Source: Fibrobacter succinogenes
GTDB lineage: Bacteria > Fibrobacterota > Fibrobacteria > Fibrobacterales > Fibrobacteraceae
Reading direction: 5' to 3'
Assembly: GCF_902779965.1 (NCBI RefSeq)
Contig: NZ_CACZDK010000048.1
Coordinates: 1-33,103, forward strand
DNA: 33,103 nt
Positions 26,183 to 32,930 of the stretch are shown here, piece by piece. The position numbers and the translations under genes are program-made. How positions within the stretch are numbered: the first letter of the stretch is position 1; each line of letters begins with the position of its first letter. The notes beneath the pieces were generated by a model. The model did not search any database and was not told the origin of the DNA. It worked only from the letters and a program-made list of their open reading frames with translations.

Positions 26183-27229
26183 ATGAAATTTTTGAATCTT
26201 GTTAGTTTATTTTTTAGCTCTGTGGTGATACTTGCCTGTAGTGGTGGCGACGAGTCTAATCCGGTGGCAGATAATTCAAGGGAAAATTTTGTGGGGGTTA
26301 AGTACCCGCTAGTTCTGGATGAGGCGAATCGGAAGTTTTCAACTTATGAAGTGAGCCGTCATGATGTTTGCAAAGTTGATGATGACAAATACGAATTCGT
26401 GACGATGGTGGATACACAACATATTGAAAGGGATTATGATTTTAGAGGCGATACGCTTGTTATTTTCTATAGCGATGAAGATGTTAGAACGTATGGTCAA
26501 ATATTTGTTGGTGGTAAAAATGGACAGATTAAGAATAAGTGGAAAATGATAAACTGCGAGTATGTTCAAGAAAGCAATTCGCTTGATTGCAGTGATGCAA
26601 AAAAATTAAGCAGCAGACAAAAAAATACAATTACATATTTTGAATTTACGCAGGATACTGTTTTTGCGTCAGTGACCGATTTGAGCGGTAAAGTAATAGA
26701 CATGTATGCTCCGACAGAAAATGAATATGACGATTATACAAGGTCTTATTATATGGAAATGATTTTTAATATAATTGTTAAGACGAATGAAAATGTGGGG
26801 TTGGCTGGATTTGATGCACCGTGGACGGTTTTTGATGAAGACGGAAGTTTTGAATGGTATGTGCAAAATAATAACGTTGTTATTAATAGTAGAGATAAAA
26901 AGCATATTTCATTTGTGATAGATGGGCAGAATTTTGAGGTCGAGTTTACCAAGGCGAAGGACTTGCAGTATAATCGAGGAAGTTATACTGAGGTTGGTGC
27001 AATTTTGAAATCTGACAATGGAGTTTGTGTTTTGGATTATATGTCTGATCCAAAAATGACTCCGGAAATTTGTAAAGCAGAAAATGCTAAACTGATGGAT
27101 TTTGCTACCACCTATAATAGCAAGGACTCGCTTTTGTATTATGGTGCGGATAGCTACCATATTGGTAATGCCGGTGAATTTAGGGACTGTATCGTTAATT
27201 TGGTGAAGAGTAAAAATGCCAAGTTCTGA
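26183..27229 (+). CDS. Lipoprotein of unknown function
   Basis: 348 aa. Signal peptide with lipobox ILAC (Cys19) followed by SGGDES, a typical surface lipoprotein tether. No domain is recognised. The body is rich in acidic and aromatic residues, with several short predicted strands (YEFVTMVDTQ, DTLVIFYSDEDV, NTITYFEFTQDTVFASV) and four Cys in the mature part that could form disulfides. It does not carry the PPSA-family motifs. A strong ribosome site (GGAAGGAG) precedes the ATG, unlike the neighbouring lipoproteins. Its last 14 bp overlap the start of the TfoX-N gene, implying translational coupling. Confidence 0.7.
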   Translation: MKFLNLVSLFFSSVVILACSGGDESNPVADNSRENFVGVKYPLVLDEANRKFSTYEVSRHDVCKVDDDKYEFVTMVDTQHIERDYDFRGDTLVIFYSDEDVRTYGQIFVGGKNGQIKNKWKMINCEYVQESNSLDCSDAKKLSSRQKNTITYFEFTQDTVFASVTDLSGKVIDMYAPTENEYDDYTRSYYMEMIFNIIVKTNENVGLAGFDAPWTVFDEDGSFEWYVQNNNVVINSRDKKHISFVIDGQNFEVEFTKAKDLQYNRGSYTEVGAILKSDNGVCVLDYMSDPKMTPEICKAENAKLMDFATTYNSKDSLLYYGADSYHIGNAGEFRDCIVNLVKSKNAKF

Positions 27230-27551
27230 AAAATTTCGTGATTATGTTTTGTCGCAGTTCAAGGGTGAACTGTTTGATGGTGGATTCCGCGTGACGACCC
27301 GTAAGATGATGGGCGAGTATATCCTTTATGCCGACGGAAAAGTTTTCGGCGGGATTTACGATGACCGCTTGCTGATAAAACCTGTGCCTGCGGCACTTGC
27401 GATGCTCCCGAATGCGAAAAAGCAATTGCCCTACGATGGCGCAAAACCGATGTTGCGTGTCACTGCTGAACAGATTGCAGACAGCGGCTTGCTTGTGCGT
27501 TTGCTCGACGCCATGCTTCCAGAGTTGCCTGCTGTGAAAAAGAAAAAGTAA
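27216..27551 (+). CDS. TfoX/Sxy N-terminal domain protein
   Basis: 111 aa, a stand-alone TfoX-N domain. Family features: FRVTTRKMMGEYILYADGKVFGGIYDDRLLIKPVPAA. Full-length Sxy/TfoX regulates competence with CRP in gammaproteobacteria, but single-domain homologs are widespread and mostly uncharacterised, so no competence role is claimed. The C-terminus is a short Lys run. The start overlaps the preceding lipoprotein by 14 bp. Confidence 0.85.
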   Translation: MPSSEKFRDYVLSQFKGELFDGGFRVTTRKMMGEYILYADGKVFGGIYDDRLLIKPVPAALAMLPNAKKQLPYDGAKPMLRVTAEQIADSGLLVRLLDAMLPELPAVKKKK

Positions 27552-27561
27552 ATGACAAATC

Positions 27562-27628
27562 GCCTGATGGGCGGTTGAAATTTGCCGATGAATTACGTTG
27601 AAACTTTTTGAATTAAAGCTATTTTATA
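27562..27628 (+). repeat. 67-bp direct repeat carrying a promoter, copy 1
   Basis: Identical over 67 bp to 29467-29533. It runs from the end of the upstream gene region to the start of PPSA-family paralog 3. It contains TTGAAA, a 16-base spacer and TATTTT ending about 8 bp before the start codon. The similarity continues into the signal-peptide codons, so this is a segmental duplication. Confidence 0.8.
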
Positions 27629-27632
27629 TGTG

Positions 27633-28379
27633 ATGAAGCGGTTGGCTTGTTTACTTGTTTTGGTTGTTGCGACATTGCTTACGGGATGTAATACAATGCT
27701 TGTTCATCCACCTTCTGCTTCGGCGTTTATGGAAAATGATAGAGATGGCTTTGTGCGCGATGCTTCAATTTCTGCTACAGTAGGGGGTGTGGCTTATGAT
27801 TTTATTCCTAAAAAGTATGTGAAAAGAGAAGTAAATGAAGAATACAGCTATAGAGAAGAGGAATCTCCTGTAGAAATTGCTGTTTCGTTTCAGCGACGCT
27901 ATGGATATTTTAAATACGGTTTTGGATTTGATTTATTATCACCTTATATACAGGTGGGGTTTGTTTCGGATTATTTTGGCGTGATGGGTTGGAGCAATCT
28001 TTGCTTGTGGCAATTTGAAAAAGTAGAACACAAGTATTTTCAGTGGGCGGGCGGTGTGTCTGTTATTGAACAGTTGCCGATAGGGAATGGCGTTCGCATT
28101 GGTTTGACGCAACATTTATCAAGAAATGGTCGTGAAAATATAGCTCATGGTATATATGACTTGGGCTTCAGCATTCCTACACCCACGCCTATATTCTACG
28201 ATGAAATTGGTGGAGGTGCATATGTTTCATTTGGTGTTGGAACAGGAACAAATGTTGGTATTGAATTTCGGCTCGGAAGAGATCTAACGTATTATCGTTT
28301 TGATGAAAAAGAAATTGATGGTAACATTATAAGCGATTTCAACCGGTATACGTTTATGATTGATTTTCAAGGGTGGTAG
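27633..28379 (+). CDS. PPSA-family lipoprotein, paralog 3
   Basis: 248 aa from ATG 27633; a GTG directly before it is the other possible start. Lipobox LTGC (Cys19), then PPSASAFM. Family blocks: IQVGFVSDYFGVMGW, IEQLPIGNGVRIGLTQHLSRNG, PTPIFYDEIGGGAYVSF and IEFRLGRD. It has a family-atypical insertion before the last strand and ends in aromatic FQGW. The upstream 67 bp is identical to that before paralog 4. No ribosome site is visible; the -10 element is so close to the start that a leaderless transcript is likely. A terminator follows at 28453-28486. Function unknown. Confidence 0.75.
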   Translation: MKRLACLLVLVVATLLTGCNTMLVHPPSASAFMENDRDGFVRDASISATVGGVAYDFIPKKYVKREVNEEYSYREEESPVEIAVSFQRRYGYFKYGFGFDLLSPYIQVGFVSDYFGVMGWSNLCLWQFEKVEHKYFQWAGGVSVIEQLPIGNGVRIGLTQHLSRNGRENIAHGIYDLGFSIPTPTPIFYDEIGGGAYVSFGVGTGTNVGIEFRLGRDLTYYRFDEKEIDGNIISDFNRYTFMIDFQGW

Positions 28380-28452
28380 TTTTTTGTTGGGTTATGTAAA
28401 ATTTTTATGAACCCCTTGCCAACTTTTTAATATATAGATACATTAATGACTG

Positions 28453-28486
28453 CGCATCTCGCTATACAAAGGCGAGGTGCGTTTTT
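28453..28486 (+). terminator. Terminator after PPSA-family paralog 3
   Basis: CGCATCTCGC (28453-28462) pairs with GCGAGGTGCG (28472-28481) with one wobble, followed by TTTTT. Confidence 0.75.
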
Positions 28487-28549
28487 GCTTTAGTCATAAT
28501 TTGATTTTGCAGGAACGCCTCTAATCATAAACTTGCCGCAAAAACGGCG

Positions 28550-28562
28550 TCGTATAATACGA
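28550..28562 (+). promoter_or_regulatory. Palindrome overlapping the dinD-like -10 element
   Basis: Perfect 13-base palindrome TCGTATAATACGA whose core contains TATAAT (28553-28558). It lies 16 bp upstream of the chosen start codon. A protein binding here would block RNA polymerase directly. It does not match the TGCNCN4GTGCA LexA box that I recall as reported for Fibrobacter. Confidence 0.5.
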
Positions 28563-28578
28563 TTACATGGAGGCTATA

Positions 28579-29301
28579 ATGAAGTCCGAAGAGATCAAGA
28601 CTCTGTTCGAAAAGTTCCAAGCTATTGCTTGCGAATACCAAGGGGTGGAATGTTGGAGTGCTCGTGACTTGAGTACGTTACTTGGATATACTAAATGGGA
28701 GCGTTTTAGTAATGCTATTGAAAAGGCGAAGGAAGCCTGTAAAAATGCAGGCGAAATTGTAGATGATCATTTTCCCGGCGCCGGGAAAATGATCCATCTT
28801 GCAAAGGGGGCGGTACGTGAAGTTGATGACTATATGCTTACTCGCTACGCTTGTTATCTGATTGCTCAGAATGGTGATTCTCGCAAGCCGGAAATATCTT
28901 TTGCGCAGAATTATTTTGCCGTTATCCGTTCCAAGGGCGATCAGGCGTTGTTCAACATTGATACGAATCTCTTAAAGCGTAAGTATAATGTCCCTGCGAG
29001 TCGCCCGCTGGCAGATTTTTTGCCTACGGTAAGTATCAAGGCTAAGGATCTTGCTGCGGAAATGACTTCTGTCAAAACTCAAACAAAAAATCTTTTTGGA
29101 CAAAAGAAAATTGAGAAGGAACATGTGGATAACAATCGCGCTGTCCGCAAAATGCTTCTTGATCGTGGTATTGTTCCCGAAAATTTGCCTGCAAGTGAAG
29201 ATGTTAAGAAGGTGGCGCGTCGTTTGAAAGCGACTGACGCGTCTCTTTTGAAATTTCAAAAAAGAAAAAGTAATATCATTTTCCCGGTGTTGGAAAAATG
29301 A
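28579..29301 (+). CDS. DinD-like protein (DNA damage-inducible protein D family)
   Basis: 240 aa from ATG 28579, chosen because GGAGG (28569-28573) lies 5 bp upstream; the ATG at 28567 would put this ribosome site inside the gene. The N-terminal half matches the DinD/BRO-N-like signature: VECWSARDLSTLLGYTKWERF, AIEKAKEACKNAG, LTRYACYLIAQNGDSRKPEISFAQNYFA. The second half has RPLADFLPTVSIKAKDLAAEMT and the terminal helix region RKMLLDRGIVPENLPASEDVKK. E. coli DinD is SOS-induced and inhibits RecA filament activity; that role is only suggested here. The length is slightly below the usual 270 or so. Codons about 63-72 (DHFPGAGKMI) lie on a perfect 30-bp palindrome. Confidence 0.85.
   Translation: MKSEEIKTLFEKFQAIACEYQGVECWSARDLSTLLGYTKWERFSNAIEKAKEACKNAGEIVDDHFPGAGKMIHLAKGAVREVDDYMLTRYACYLIAQNGDSRKPEISFAQNYFAVIRSKGDQALFNIDTNLLKRKYNVPASRPLADFLPTVSIKAKDLAAEMTSVKTQTKNLFGQKKIEKEHVDNNRAVRKMLLDRGIVPENLPASEDVKKVARRLKATDASLLKFQKRKSNIIFPVLEK
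28765..28794. repeat. Perfect 30-bp palindrome inside dinD-like gene
   Basis: The half-site GATCATTTTCCCGGC is followed immediately by its exact complement, with no spacer. A close relative with a 5-base unpaired middle lies at the 3' end of the same gene (29275-29303; 24 of 29 positions identical, in a different reading frame). Confidence 0.9.
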
Positions 29302-29303
29302 TG
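29275..29303 (+). repeat. Inverted repeat across the dinD-like stop codon
   Basis: ATCATTTTCC pairs with GGAAAAATGAT around CGGTGTT-like loop sequence, followed by TTTTTC. It overlaps the TGA stop (29299-29301) and can act as the gene's terminator. Sequence is shared with the palindrome at 28765-28794. Confidence 0.65.
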
Positions 29304-29466
29304 TTTTTCAGATTGGGCAAGCACAGCTTGCCCAATTTGGTAAACGCCGTTTGCCAAATTCGTTTCTCCAGAGGGCGTTTTGTCATGCCCTTCTCAAATG
29401 TCGTTCCGGCTGGAACCTGTGCTGAGCGTAGTCGAAGTATGCGGAATCGCCTTTCTTATTTGAAAT
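29304..29466. repeat. Hairpin cluster and dispersed-repeat remnant after dinD-like gene
   Basis: Two adjacent hairpins: ATTGGGCAAGC (29312-29322) with 29326-29336, perfect; and ATTTGGTAAAC (29335-29345) with 29349-29359, one wobble. The two hairpins resemble each other. Next comes a TGTCATGCCC element (about 29383) and GTGCTGAGCGTAGTCGAAG (about 29420), a word of a kind common in dispersed bacterial repeats. Short open frames here look spurious. Confidence 0.6.
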
Positions 29467-29533
29467 GCCTGATGGGCGGTTGAAATTTGCCGATGAATTA
29501 CGTTGAAACTTTTTGAATTAAAGCTATTTTATA
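29467..29533 (+). repeat. 67-bp direct repeat carrying a promoter, copy 2
   Basis: Identical to 27562-27628, including the TTGAAA-16-TATTTT promoter-like sequence, and placed the same distance from the start codon of PPSA-family paralog 4. Confidence 0.8.
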
Positions 29534-29537
29534 CGTG

Positions 29538-30386
29538 ATGAATCGGTTGACTTACTTAATTGTTTTGGTTGTTGCGGTGATGCTTGCGGGGTGCAGTTCT
29601 ATAATGCGTCCGCCTTCGGCTACAGCGTTTATGAGCAGTTATGAAAAAGATACTGCTGTTGTAAATTTGAACCTTGCCTTGTATAGTGGTGATTTAGATA
29701 ATCATGAAAAATATTATGATCATGATATAGAAAAGGATTTTAGTCATTCTGAATGGGTGCTTGATTTTTCTGAAATTGTTTTTTGGAATAAAGGATTCTT
29801 TTCGATTGGGTTGGGGGCTCAGTCGGTAACACCATTTGTACAATTGGGATTTGTATCTCCGTTTTTTGGCCTTTCCGCGTGGAGTTCTATTTATTCTCCT
29901 TTTAATAGTGGAAACTATTTGAGTGATAATTTCTGGAAAGATGTTTCCTTTGGTACGATGCTGATTCAACAAATTCCTATTGGAAACAAGGTAAAGATTG
30001 GCTTAACGGAACATTTTTCTAGAAATGGAGTTGAACGATACCTGTCTGAGGTAAAAGAAGGGTTCATGGCATTTTCTTTTCCAGAGCCGCATCCGCTGTT
30101 TTATTATGAAGTGGGCGGGGGAGCCTTTGCTTCGTATCGTTTAGAGGGTGTAACGATTGCTTTGGAATTTCGTTATGGTAGAGATTTAGATAATAAAAAG
30201 AATAGATTTGCTATAGCTTTGAGTGCTGTTGGTATGAAAGGTAAAAAAAGTGAAAATGAAAAAAAGCAAGAAGAAAACCGTCTGATGCAATTGGAAAAAG
30301 AAAAGGAAGAGGCTGAGAAAAGACGGAAAATGCGAGAATTGCAGTCTCTAGAAGAATACGAGGCAAGAGAAAAAACTTGGTTCTGA
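29538..30386 (+). CDS. PPSA-family lipoprotein, paralog 4, with charged C-terminal helix
   Basis: 282 aa from ATG 29538; GTG 29535 is the other option. Lipobox LAGC (Cys19) and PPSATAFM. Family blocks: VQLGFVSPFFGLSAW, IQQIPIGNKVKIGLTEHFSRNG, EVGGGAFASYRLEGVTIALEFRYGRD and NRFAIALSAVGM. Unlike its paralogs it continues for about 50 residues as a highly charged, probably coiled-coil helix (KKQEENRLMQLEKEKEEAEKRRK), ending EKTWF. The upstream region and signal peptide are nearly identical to those of paralog 3, so the two arose by recent duplication and then diverged. Function unknown. Confidence 0.75.
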   Translation: MNRLTYLIVLVVAVMLAGCSSIMRPPSATAFMSSYEKDTAVVNLNLALYSGDLDNHEKYYDHDIEKDFSHSEWVLDFSEIVFWNKGFFSIGLGAQSVTPFVQLGFVSPFFGLSAWSSIYSPFNSGNYLSDNFWKDVSFGTMLIQQIPIGNKVKIGLTEHFSRNGVERYLSEVKEGFMAFSFPEPHPLFYYEVGGGAFASYRLEGVTIALEFRYGRDLDNKKNRFAIALSAVGMKGKKSENEKKQEENRLMQLEKEKEEAEKRRKMRELQSLEEYEAREKTWF

Positions 30387-30754
30387 TAATCAACGCTTTT
30401 ATCTTGATTTTAGCGTGTTGTTTGATGCACAATTGTCGCGGCATTCGCCTTGTGGGGTTTTTAAGGGGGTGTCCCCTTAGGTGTGAGGGGGGGGATGGAA
30501 GACTTGCCCTAGAAGGAGGTGCCCGCTCGGTGGCGGGCATGACAATAGGGCAAGGCTGCAATCAGGGGGAGGCTTTCCCCTTCTGCTCCCTACAGTTTAC
30601 TAGAATCGTTTGTTTTTTCCTAAAGATTTTAGTATCTTAATGAACGAAAAAATTCTCTCGTCTTTAGTCTCTCGTCTCTCGTCTTATTCGCGAAAGAAGA
30701 TGGTTAAAAACGAAAGTGATAAAAATTTGAAGAAATACATAGAGAGGACTATAA
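30387..30754. repeat. Repeat-rich intergenic region before moxR
   Basis: 368 bp, no gene. Contents: a TAAGGGG/CCCCTTA hairpin (about 30462-30480), the large stem-loop at 30503-30554, a G-rich run, and CTCTCGTCT three times (30655-30663, 30669-30677, 30676-30684), the inverse complement of AGACGAGAG at 23398. It ends with an AGAGAGGA ribosome site for moxR. Confidence 0.55.
30503..30554. repeat. Two-storey stem-loop element
   Basis: Outer stem CTTGCCCTA (30503-30511) with TAGGGCAAG (30546-30554), inner stem TGCCCGC (30520-30526) with GCGGGCA (30533-30539). On the minus strand the inner part reads TTGTCATGCCCGCC, placing it in the TGTCAT-led repeat group. Confidence 0.75.
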
Positions 30755-31738
30755 ATGGATATTCAGGAACTTTCGGAAAAGATTAGACAGCAGAGTTCTT
30801 TTTGCATGAACTTGTTGCATGAAGTTGAAGATACGGTGATTGGTCAGAAGGCGATGGTCGAAAGCATTCTGACGGGTATTTTGGCGGATGGCCATGTGCT
30901 TTTGGAAGGTCTTCCGGGCCTTGCCAAGACGACTGCGGTGAAGGCTTTTGCAGATGCTGTGTCGCTCGACTTCAAGCGTATCCAGTTTACTCCTGATTTG
31001 CTGCCGGCAGACTTGCTCGGTACGACGATTTATAACGCCCGCGAGGCAAAGTTCGAAACGCGCAAGGGTCCGCTTTTTACGAACCTTGTGCTTGCTGACG
31101 AAATCAACCGTGCTCCGTCGAAGGTGCAGAGTGCATTGCTCGAAGCCATGCAGGAACGCCACATCACGATTGGCGATGAAACGTTCAAGCTCGACGAACC
31201 GTTCTTGGTGCTTGCCACGCAGAACCCGATTGAACAGGAAGGCACGTATCCGCTGCCGGAAGCTCAGGTGGACCGTTTCCTCTTGAAGGTAAAGGTCAGC
31301 TACCCGAACAAGGCCGACGAAATGAAGATTCTCGATGCTGTTTCGGGCGCAGGACTTCGCCAGCCGAAGGCTGTCGCGACGAAGGAAGATATCTTGAAGG
31401 CTCGCGAGCTCGTGAAGCAGGTTTATGTGGACGAACGCGTGCGCGAGTACATCGTGAACTTGGTCTTGGCCACTCGTGATCCGGGTAGCATCAAGCGTAG
31501 CGACTTGGTGGGCTTTGTGGAAGTGGGCGCTTCTCCGCGTGCTTCTATTGGTCTTGCCCAGGCTTCGAAGGCTCATGCGTTTATCCAGGGCCGCGCTTAT
31601 GTGACGCCGGAAGATGTGAAGGCTGTCGCGATGGAAGTGCTCCGCCACCGTGTGATTCTGAGCTACGAAGCCGAAGCTGAAGAAGTCACTGCCGAAACCG
31701 TCGTGCAGAAGATTTTGGACTCGGTTGAGGTTCCGTAA
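30755..31738 (+). CDS. moxR: MoxR-family AAA+ ATPase
   Basis: 327 aa, normal MoxR length. Walker A is G52-LPGLAKTT60, Walker B is D115-E116 in LVLADEINRAPSK, followed by the sensor 1 segment LATQNPIEQEGTYPLPEAQVDRF and, near the C-terminus, a sensor-2/lid region (GASPRASIGLAQASKAHAFIQGR). MoxR ATPases act as chaperones that help assemble or activate partner complexes, usually with DUF58 and von Willebrand-type (BatA/B) proteins encoded next to them. Here the gene stands alone: the next gene is on the other strand after a terminator, and the only BatD-like candidate is 7.4 kb upstream. A GAGAGGA ribosome site supports the start. Confidence 0.95.
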   Translation: MDIQELSEKIRQQSSFCMNLLHEVEDTVIGQKAMVESILTGILADGHVLLEGLPGLAKTTAVKAFADAVSLDFKRIQFTPDLLPADLLGTTIYNAREAKFETRKGPLFTNLVLADEINRAPSKVQSALLEAMQERHITIGDETFKLDEPFLVLATQNPIEQEGTYPLPEAQVDRFLLKVKVSYPNKADEMKILDAVSGAGLRQPKAVATKEDILKARELVKQVYVDERVREYIVNLVLATRDPGSIKRSDLVGFVEVGASPRASIGLAQASKAHAFIQGRAYVTPEDVKAVAMEVLRHRVILSYEAEAEEVTAETVVQKILDSVEVP

Positions 31739-31768
31739 TCTTAAGTACTCGCGAGAGTCGCGAGATCT

Positions 31769-31857
31769 TGTCATTCCCGCTATATGAAACTTTGAACTTT
31801 AGTTCTATTGTTGAGTTATGCTCTTTGAGTAGAAAGCGGGAATCCCCTTTTTGACAT
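31769..31857. repeat. Long-armed TGTCAT-led inverted repeat
   Basis: TGTCATTCCCGC at about 31769 pairs with GCGGGAAT at about 31837, about 55 bp apart, followed by CCCC and a T run. Same TGTCATTCCCG...CGGGAATC pattern as 23511-23560. Confidence 0.55.
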
Positions 31858-31890
31858 AAAAAAACAACGCCCTGCTTGGCGTTGTTTTTT
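31858..31890. terminator. Bidirectional terminator between moxR and the small membrane protein
   Basis: AAAACAACGCC (31861-31871) pairs with GGCGTTGTTTT (31878-31888), loop CTGCTT, with A and T tracts on either side. It lies just after the stop of the minus-strand gene at 31900. Confidence 0.88.
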
Positions 31891-31899
31891 GCTATTGGG

Positions 31900-32286
31900 C
31901 TATTCTTCGATGTTTTTGTAGGAGTGCTTGCCGAGGGGGTTGATTGGTGTTGTCGGTTCTTTGGGTTTGGCTTTGTTGCTTATGCTGTATTTGATTCCTT
32001 CGGCTTTGCGGATTTCTTCTTCGTAGGCTCTTTTGCCGCGCTCAAGCCCGTCTGTGGGGAGGTGAAACGCTTTGAAAATGGCGATGAGAGCGACTGTGCC
32101 TGCGTGCCAAATGTGCAAAGTGCCGATTGATTGGTGACCTCTACATATTGGGATTAGAAAAAGATTGCAAACTAGAATTCCCAAAACCGAGAGTACGCAG
32201 ACGCCGATGGAAAATGCGAGGATGATCTGCACCCACCAGGGCGAGGTGGCAAAAACTTGATAAAGTGTGCTGAAAAAATTTTCCAT
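31900..32286 (-). CDS. Small membrane protein, tandem paralog A
   Basis: 128 aa, family not recognised. An N-terminal amphipathic start (MENFFSTLYQVFATSPWWVQ) leads into a membrane segment of about 25 residues (IILAFSIGVCVLSVLGILVCNLFLIPI). A second weak hydrophobic stretch follows (WHAGTVALIAIFKAF), then a charged helix (LERGKRAYEEEIRKAEGI) and a fixed C-terminus GKHSYKNIEE. The gene at 32421 shares both ends and the middle WHAG...FK.FH(L/I)P.D.LER block. The second copy lies 134 bp upstream on the same strand. Function unknown; conserved ends suggest both termini matter. Confidence 0.65.
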   Translation of the reverse strand: MENFFSTLYQVFATSPWWVQIILAFSIGVCVLSVLGILVCNLFLIPICRGHQSIGTLHIWHAGTVALIAIFKAFHLPTDGLERGKRAYEEEIRKAEGIKYSISNKAKPKEPTTPINPLGKHSYKNIEE

Positions 32287-32420
32287 TGATTTTTGTAAAG
32301 CTGTAGTTTGAAAGTTGAACGCAAGGAATGTTCATACGGTAAATATAAATTGATTTGAATTGTGCTTCGATTATCCTTGCGTTTGTTATCTTAGGTAATG
32401 GCGTGATGGCGCTTTCTTTA

Positions 32421-32810
32421 TTACTCTTCAATATCTTTGTAAGAATGCCCGCTGAGAGTGGGATTGTCGTGAATTTTCTCTTTTAGCATGGCTTTTTGAA
32501 GAATGTTTTTATTAATGTTCTCCAATTTTCTGATTTTATCTTCATATATCATCTTGCTGCGTTCTAGACTGTCTGATGGAATATGGAATGTCTTGAAAAT
32601 GGAGATGAGAGTTGTTACGCCTGCATGCCATACGTATAATGTTGGCAATTTGGGCACACGTACCCCGTACAACGGAATGAAAAATAGATCGCATAAAAAA
32701 ATGGACAAAATTGAAAGAGCGCAAAGTCCTATGGAAAATGCGAGTAAAATTTGGACCCACCAAGGAGAGGTTGCCAAAATGTCGTACAATGTATTGAAAA
32801 AGTTTTCCAT
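32421..32810 (-). CDS. Small membrane protein, tandem paralog B
   Basis: 129 aa. Same architecture as the gene at 31900: MENFFNTLYDILATSPWWVQILLAFSIG, membrane segment, VWHAGVTTLISIFKTFHIPSDSLERSK, charged helix, and C-terminus GHSYKDIEE. It is more AT-rich and more Lys-rich than paralog A. The middle loop differs (YGVRVPKLPTL in place of CRGHQSIGTL). AGGAGGT lies shortly upstream of the start on the minus strand (about 32818-32824). The two copies probably arose by tandem duplication and are likely co-transcribed. Confidence 0.65.
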   Translation of the reverse strand: MENFFNTLYDILATSPWWVQILLAFSIGLCALSILSIFLCDLFFIPLYGVRVPKLPTLYVWHAGVTTLISIFKTFHIPSDSLERSKMIYEDKIRKLENINKNILQKAMLKEKIHDNPTLSGHSYKDIEE

Positions 32811-32930
32811 TTTGTAACCTCCTTTACATTAAATATAAAATAAAGTATTACTTGTAAAATAGTTATTTAATAATTACTTTATAAATGGGCTTATGGATAT
32901 TCTTTGAAATAAAAAAGCCCCCGCAAATGA

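Noticed and set aside
28453-28562. LexA box upstream of the dinD-like gene
   Set aside because: No match to TGCNCN4GTGCA; the TGCGCATCTCGC segment belongs to the terminator hairpin of the preceding gene.
29298-29483. Short open frame after the dinD-like gene
   Set aside because: It runs through hairpins and dispersed-repeat sequence and has no coding character.
27562-30554. CRISPR array
   Set aside because: The many repeats were checked for regular direct-repeat/spacer spacing; they are palindromes and isolated duplications, and no cas gene is present.
30387-30640. Short open frame in the gap before moxR
   Set aside because: It is made of G-rich and hairpin repeat sequence, with no ribosome site or recognisable protein features.
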